From assembly GCF_008831285.2 (NCBI RefSeq), contig NC_045147.1:2134001-2198000 (forward strand): DNA of 64,000 nt, given 5' to 3'. This document shows, one piece after another, positions 58,401-64,000 of the stretch (the first letter of the stretch is position 1; the number at the start of each line of letters is the position of its first letter). The notes below the pieces were generated by a model. It had not been told where the DNA came from, did not search any database, and saw only the letters and a list, made by a program, of their open reading frames with translations. The translations under genes and the position numbers were made by a program. Source of the stretch: Nymphaea colorata. Its lineage: Eukaryota > Streptophyta > Magnoliopsida > Nymphaeales > Nymphaeaceae.

Positions 58401-58554
58401 CATTGAAACACTTCGTGACCGATTTATAGTTTCAAAAACCAATTTGTTTAATATTGATCACAACAGATTGATGCATTTGGTATGTGCATTTGATTAATCC
58501 GGCAGCTTTTCGGAATGTAAGAGCAATGGATATATATATACACATATATGATTT
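53871..58554. other. Intergenic region, no gene supported
   Basis: A 116-codon + frame at 53,754-54,104 has protein-like stretches (LGLAVLWFDKTVIRKLWDF) but overlaps repeat copy 7 at its start and matches no family I know; it may be a gene relic. TA repeats lie at 54,371-54,406, 55,377-55,412 and 57,648-57,669. A GC-rich patch at 54,600-54,850 has no recognisable coding. The rest is AT-rich. Confidence 0.4.
57295..57420. repeat. Partial Tourist-like MITE end
   Basis: GGGTGTGTTTGGTAGCAT at 57,296 matches the terminus of the Tourist-like element at 51,791-52,031. No matching second end was found, so it may be a solo end. Confidence 0.4.
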
Positions 58555-58728
58555 AATCAGAGATAATATGATCTGAATTCTAATCCGATCGGATATTTAT
58601 GTACATTTGAATTCAAATCTTAATTAGATAAAATGAAATCCAAATCCAATCCAATTTCTTAGTCATATATTAATTTATTTGACACATCCATTTTTTTTAA
58701 AATCCGATATATTGACATCCCTATTTAA
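58555..58728. repeat. MITE-like repeat, family C copy 3
   Basis: AATCCGATCGGATATTTATG and AAATCCAAATCCAATCC are followed by AAAATCCGATATATTGACATCCCTA. The terminal TTGACATCCCTA is the inverted counterpart of the TAGGGATGTTAATGG start at 52,057. Confidence 0.45.
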
Positions 58729-59648
58729 AGTATATATCTAAGGCTAGACGGGTGTCAGGAAAGTTGGCAGTCATTCTAGAATTAGGGCCAAAGTGTTCAC
58801 ACTTGGAAAAATATTTCTCTTTATTTTACTGAAAGTTGGATGTATTCCCCAAAGTTATCTTGCCAAACCCCACTTTTGCTTTTTTGGCATATTTTGGAAA
58901 TTTTGCTTCCTTTCGTGATGAGTGTTTTTTTTTTTCCAAATCTGGACCTGAAAAGGGCACACACACTTTTTGCCACAGGCCTAACTTGGGGCTGCGTCTC
59001 AACTTCCATATCACAAGTTTGGCCACATTTCACAAAAACCAGTACTCATAATGAAAATATCGCAATATTATCGGGATATTTCAAAAAATTTCTGTTATTG
59101 GGGAGGTGATGCAATTGGGACTCAGTTTGGCATATCTGATCTATTCCTAGATCAAGCTTGCAGCCGAATTTGAACATGAATGGTCTAAGGCCAACCAAAT
59201 CTGACTTCGCTTTTAATCGAACCCGAATTCAATTTCATGCATTTGCAAACCGGGCATTGTGATATCTGACCAGACAGATCACGTTCTTTTGGACATCTTA
59301 GAGAAAATGGAACCACCTTCACTAATCCTAGCAAGAAGAGTGGGATCCGGACCGAGTTCTGCGTCAGCTCAGACCTAATAAAAGACCGGTTAGGTATAAG
59401 TCCAGAACGTATTTATAAATGCGTTTAATCGTAGTAAGCTCCAATAAATTCATATTTGGGCAAATGATAAAGTTAGTTTACGATTGGTTACTTTATAGGT
59501 TTTAGAGAAAACAGTGATATTGGTGCGTCACAATCAGTAACCTACTAAGCTTCTCTCAGATCCGGGATGTATATATGTACTCATAACTCATTGGATATAT
59601 ATGTTACTGTGCATGGTCCATCCCCAACATGATACAATTTTCAATGTC

Positions 59649-59651
<3 letters not shown>

Positions 59652-59730
<79 letters not shown>
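59652..59730. repeat. Compound (CT)n(TA)n microsatellite
   Basis: About 23 CT units followed directly by about 16 TA units, in the same order and strand as the one at 35,822-35,937. Confidence 0.95.
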
Positions 59731-59733
<3 letters not shown>

Positions 59734-60873
59734 GATGACTTTGATTATCTAGAGTCACCTAGTTTTTTCATGAACACTGATCTACCCATCATGATAGATG
59801 GACAATTGATAGAAAAACGAGAAAAATGTACTTTTTGTTTTTTTCTCAATAGTCCATCACGATAGATCTAATGGCCCTAGTAAATAAGTTAAACAACCGG
59901 AGTCACCATTCAATATATATATATAAATCACCATTCAATATATATATATATATATAAACACACACACACACGTACCCATCTAGATTGATGAAAATATAAG
60001 AATGAAAAGAAATTTCAAAGAATTCGTTGTATAGATTTGATTTTATTAAATAACTAAGTGTGGTTTTCAGTTTGTTTTTGCAAGTTATTGATCATTACTG
60101 TTTTTATTTATACTACTTTTCATTTAAATATTGCTGTTTCATTATGAACTGTTTCTAGAATTTTGTACATATATATATACACACACACTCTTTGATGTAC
60201 CTCGATGCCCACATCAATGAGACACAGAAATGGACCTGCTGGTTACGTCATGCAAGAGGAAAGACCATTATCTGCTGGTCAATGAGGGCAAATTTTGATT
60301 GGATTTTATAGGAAGTGAAGGTAAATTATTCACGTTTTTGTTTTTAAATGTTTATTTAAGGAAACTGCTTCCAATGTAAAAACCACCAAAGCCAGACCCT
60401 TCTACCTCCAAGGTTCTCACTTGCTTTAAGGACGTTACCACTTTTGAAACATATTCACATCAATTTTCTATAACATTTCCAAAGCTTATGGTTAATCTGA
60501 CGTCCCATTCTTATCCAAATTTGGTTGATTCTTCAAAAAACAAAAAAAAGGATATAGAAATGTCTAAAAGGTTCGACGTACGAAACTTTTAAGCAACAAA
60601 AAATGACTTAGAAATAGTCCATTTTTAAGCAACAAAAGCATAAATTGTTGAACAACATTAACTCGATGGTCAAGAATGAAGACTTTCTTTTTGTGAAGTT
60701 CATAACAAATAAATAATAATGTTTGCATCATTGTTTTCTTTGTATTCTTTCTCCGATTAATGGAAGCTGCGGTCGACTCCCAGCCCGTTTTCATCGAATA
60801 TATATAACCTTGTTCAGATTATGTCGAGAACATGTTGAAGTATAAAGCCTTTTAACTAAGTGACTAGATTTGT

Positions 60874-60922
<49 letters not shown>

Positions 60923-62869
60923 CAAATTCTCTCTCTCTCATACACACATGGGTGTCTGCCCGTTCTCAATGAGGTGAAATACGTTTTTTTCCATAAAATG
61001 TTTGATAATTGGATATTATCAACAATTTCTTTTTATTCGTGCAAGGCGTAAATGAATATATAAAGTGAAGTTTGAGGGCGGCCGGCCACATGGAGATGTC
61101 AGCAATTGAATTCCCACTTTGCATGAAAATACGACGCGCGGCTCTTATTTTAGTCCCTTGGGTCTTCTTTGGTAGTCTAATTAGCAACGCTCGACTTATG
61201 TCAAAGTTTTTGGGGTCAAAGTAGTGAAGAAAATGTCCCTATTCACACAATATTTAACATGCATATGTGGATGATATGGTGCATTTTTCTTATAATTAAT
61301 GCACAAGGCTGACTATGAATCCAACAATTAAGGTTTCCAACATAATATTTCTTTACCAAAACTTTTCTTCGCTACTTGTATTTTACTTTTTCTTCGTGTC
61401 GGCAAATGCACAAAGTATTCGCTGCAGGTCGACAAGGCATGACTTTATTTTTCAAAAAAAGTTGTTCTATTTTTTTTTAAAGTATAGGACAATTACATCA
61501 AACTTAATAGTCTTTAATGAATTGGTGCAATGGACAAGGTGGAAGTTAAGAGGCCACCGTCTCTATTTCAAATCATAGAACATCGACTTTCTGTGTTATA
61601 GAAGGACACCCGATAATCAAGTTGAACCATAGTAAGGGCAACACTTCGAAGCACAAACCCAGTTGTTAGGTTTGTTAGGTGATAAGATGAAATATTCTTC
61701 TCATCTCATTATACTAAATTTAACAACATCAATACTATTTGCACTTGAGGTAACAACCAACTTCTCATTATACTAAATTTAACACATCAACACTGTTTGC
61801 ACTTCAGGTAACAACCCAAATTCAGTTTTGCAGCAATACATGGCCTGCCGAAAATTTTTTGTAGGAAAACGTGTCCTTGTAGTGAACATGTAGAAAAAAA
61901 GATCACCAGCTGTGCTTGATTTGATTTGGAAAGGCAAAAAGTCAGCCGTTATTTCTAGTACGTGTTTGATGAAATAGGGTGAGATTCAACCAAATAATTG
62001 CATTGACAACACATTTTCCAAGACTGTTGAGACATTTCACATACAAGATGAGCATCAGTCTGTCTTGTCAGATATTAATACTTACAAACTTGTCTCGACC
62101 TAATTGGAAGGGCCAGAAATTGGACCAATTGGATGTAATAAGTACCATGAAATAAACTCATATGTAACCCCTGCATTCTACCGCTTGGCCAGAGGATGAA
62201 CAATTCATGCACCATAGAACAACTTGTTCTAAGAATAGGCTGGCCTAGTCCTTATGTTCAGTTTTGCACTTCTCAAAAGAAGAGAACATAATACTGAATA
62301 TGATCACGTCAATTTTCATTGTGCATATACAATCAAAAGGAGTTTAATAAACTACTTTTGTCATATGTTCCAAATACAATTTCGGTGCTCACTTTTAGCA
62401 AGAGCATTTATGATGGCCTCTTTGGTATTAATATTCTCAATGCATGTGTAATAGTTGGTTCTTAATTCCTTCCTTAACAAAAAATACTTCAATTTTATAT
62501 GCCTATATAATTAGTACTATAGTCAACACCACCATTTTGTTAAAAGTTGGGGATAGTTTGGCTGCAGGGACACTTTATGAGTATCTCATGAATCTACGCC
62601 AAAAATTGAAGCATGAAACAATAGTTCTAGTGTTCGATAAACCTTTTCTAATTTTTAAGACAGACTTATGGGATACTTATAAAGTGTCTCTAATGCCAAA
62701 TACCCACTTAAGTAGCCTCCCAATGGATGGAACTACCTTGAGTTGTTATATGAACTTTCTCAACTAAATGACTTGTAAAGTAGTACAAGGTAATGCAATA
62801 AACTCAATATTTGTAGTGTGTATGACACTCTGTCAATTTGGTATGCACATTAGGAGAGAATCTCTCCTA
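59731..62869. other. Intergenic region, no gene supported
   Basis: Holds TA/CA repeats near 59,909-59,972, 60,170-60,188 and 60,878-60,922, and a short duplicated phrase (CTTCTCATTATACTAAATTTAACA...CATCAA) near 61,696-61,812. Reading frames are short and unrecognised. A weak tRNA-like A-box/B-box pair at about 61,519-61,573 could be a SINE relic. Confidence 0.45.
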
Positions 62870-63496
62870 GAGTTACATAGTCTCATTTGCGGACGGTTAC
62901 CGATCACCCCCCTCCCCCGGTGATGCTACCAGGGGGCGATGAATCAATGGGGCCAATGCAGGGCGTCGACCTCCGACCAGTGTGTCAGAATGATCGTGAG
63001 GAACATGGGTCACAGCATCAACGCCAACACCTAGAATCGGGGAAGCAGCTTCTCGGTCACAAGAGCTATTGGGAACTGTTGCGGATCGTAGTCTTATTCT
63101 TCTCAGCAGCGACACCACTGGATGCTCCAGGATGAGTCTTCAATTCTGATGGCAGAGGTGACAGAGACAGAGAAAGAGTAGAAGAGGAAGTAGTAACCGA
63201 TAGAATTTTTGGGGTTTCCTTCTAAGGGGCTCCTCTCATGTAATCTTCTAGAGTACCGAAACACTAAGTGTTGCTGGATATAAATAGCCAACCCCTTAGG
63301 TTTTCTTAAAATCCAGCAGCGGTTAGCGTGAGAGATTTTTTAGGAATAGGTTGAGATAAAGATGAACTTTATCTCGTGAGAACTTTTAAGTAAATCTCGT
63401 AACTACTTTGCAATTACGAGATATCCGGATAGGGCTCAAAGGCCACTATCTAACAGGAACACGCTCAGCCGAAGAGGCGTGACGAAATGGTAGCTT
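62870..63496. other. GC-richer segment beside the LINE remnant
   Basis: A composition change at about 62,880 marks a GC-richer, frame-rich segment. On the minus strand a 73-codon frame (63,118-62,897) and a TATTTATATCC box near 63,280-63,270 suggest promoter-like or LTR-like DNA. On the + strand GGATATAAATAGCC is the same box. I cannot decide between an LTR and the 5' flank of the element that follows; no target duplication was found. Confidence 0.25.
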
Positions 63497-64000
63497 GACG
63501 GGAGTTTAGCAGGGAAGAGATTGACACAGATGGGGAAGAAGAGGAACTAGAAGTTGAAATGAACAATGGGCAACCCTCGGTAAGCATCCCAAAGAAAGAC
63601 CTGGAAATGATGAAGCAACTCCACCAATTTACAGCCATTGCTTGGTTCTTGAGAGGTGCCAGCAAAGGGTCAATGGAGCCCATCTTCATCATCGAGAATC
63701 TACGCTCCCAATGGTATGAAATTAGAAACCCCCGTTTCTCCTTTGTTGGTTGAGGGTACTTTTGGTGCTGGTGGACTCAAGAGAGGAGCTAAAGATTATT
63801 TTGAGGAAACAGGCTTGGAAGGTAGGCGGTTGCCTCTTGCTAGATAGTGAGTGGAATCCAAGGATGGACCTGTGTGTGGAGGACTTTTGAAAATTCCTCT
63901 GTGGGTTCGCCTCTCAGGGCTGGCTTCCATTCTTTGGAACAAGAGGATCTACGAGTGATGACAAAGGTGCTAAGAGACGAGTTCATTGAAGTTGACCCCT
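63497..64000 (+). pseudogene. Frameshifted DUF4283 (LINE ORF1-like) remnant, cut by the window edge
   Basis: An acidic opening (DTDGEEEELEVEM) leads to SIPKKDLEMMKQLHQFTAIAWFLRG and FIIENLRSQW in frame 1. Further pieces in other frames are KIPLWVRLSGL and then EDLRVMTKVL...FIEVD. The order 'I-P-K... W-F... RSQW ... P-L-W-V-R-L-x-G-L ... W-N ... FIEVD' matches DUF4283, the gag-like domain of plant non-LTR elements and related proteins. Stops and at least two frameshifts show it is decayed. It continues beyond the right edge. Confidence 0.62.

Noticed and set aside
61519-61573. tRNA-derived SINE head (TGGTGCAATGG and TTTCAAATC)
   Set aside because: The A- and B-box matches are weak, and no tail or target duplication was seen; left only as a remark in the intergenic entry.

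Overview
The window is AT-rich nuclear DNA from a flowering plant. The evidence is intron-split genes of plant-typical families (a RanBP2-zinc-finger HBS1 with plant-style introns, a secreted GPI-anchored glycoprotein, a PADRE/DUF4228 protein), many long GA, CT and TA microsatellites, and a high load of small non-autonomous DNA transposons and LINE remnants. I cannot name the species. Only three genes can be assembled with confidence; most of the remaining ~50 kb is repeats or sequence in which I see nothing.

Layout. 1-14,960: gene-poor. A GC-rich island at the very left edge may be the 5' end of a leftward gene outside the window. Short MITE-like repeats, two CACTA-like transposon ends (near 8,106 and 10,544), and a more GC-rich non-coding block with a GA repeat (10.5-13.9 kb) follow. 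14,965-26,960 (+): HBS1/SKI7, a translational GTPase of ribosome rescue. Eleven coding exons join in frame to 726 codons; a 5'UTR intron precedes them. Introns 1 and 4 (3.5 and 3.7 kb) hold hAT-like elements, one nested inside another MITE, and intron 4 uses a GC donor. 26,961-28,691: intergenic, with a 31-base poly-C run. 28,692-32,361 (-): a two-exon GPI-anchored glycoprotein gene (221 codons) with a 3 kb intron carrying another hAT-like element. 32.4-46.0 kb: gene-poor, with LINE remnants, TA/CT/GA microsatellites, a duplicated GA-rich block and GAGCTCGAG-type repeats. 46,027-46,901 (-): a two-exon PADRE gene. 47.0-63.5 kb: repeats, including a Tourist-like MITE with TAA target duplications and a poly-A-tailed segment. 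63.5 kb to the end: a frameshifted LINE ORF1-like (DUF4283) remnant running off the window.

The three genes are not an operon or cluster and need not work together. HBS1 acts with Pelota in no-go and non-stop decay, the GPI protein is extracellular, and PADRE proteins are stress-linked. No convincing new biological system was found. The best leads are the palindromic GTATCGTACGATAC arrays of the hAT-like family, the HBS1 intron whose acceptor bases form an in-frame stop (a possible SKI7-like truncated isoform), the GC-AG intron loaded with nested transposons, and a repeat family that travels with its own microsatellites.
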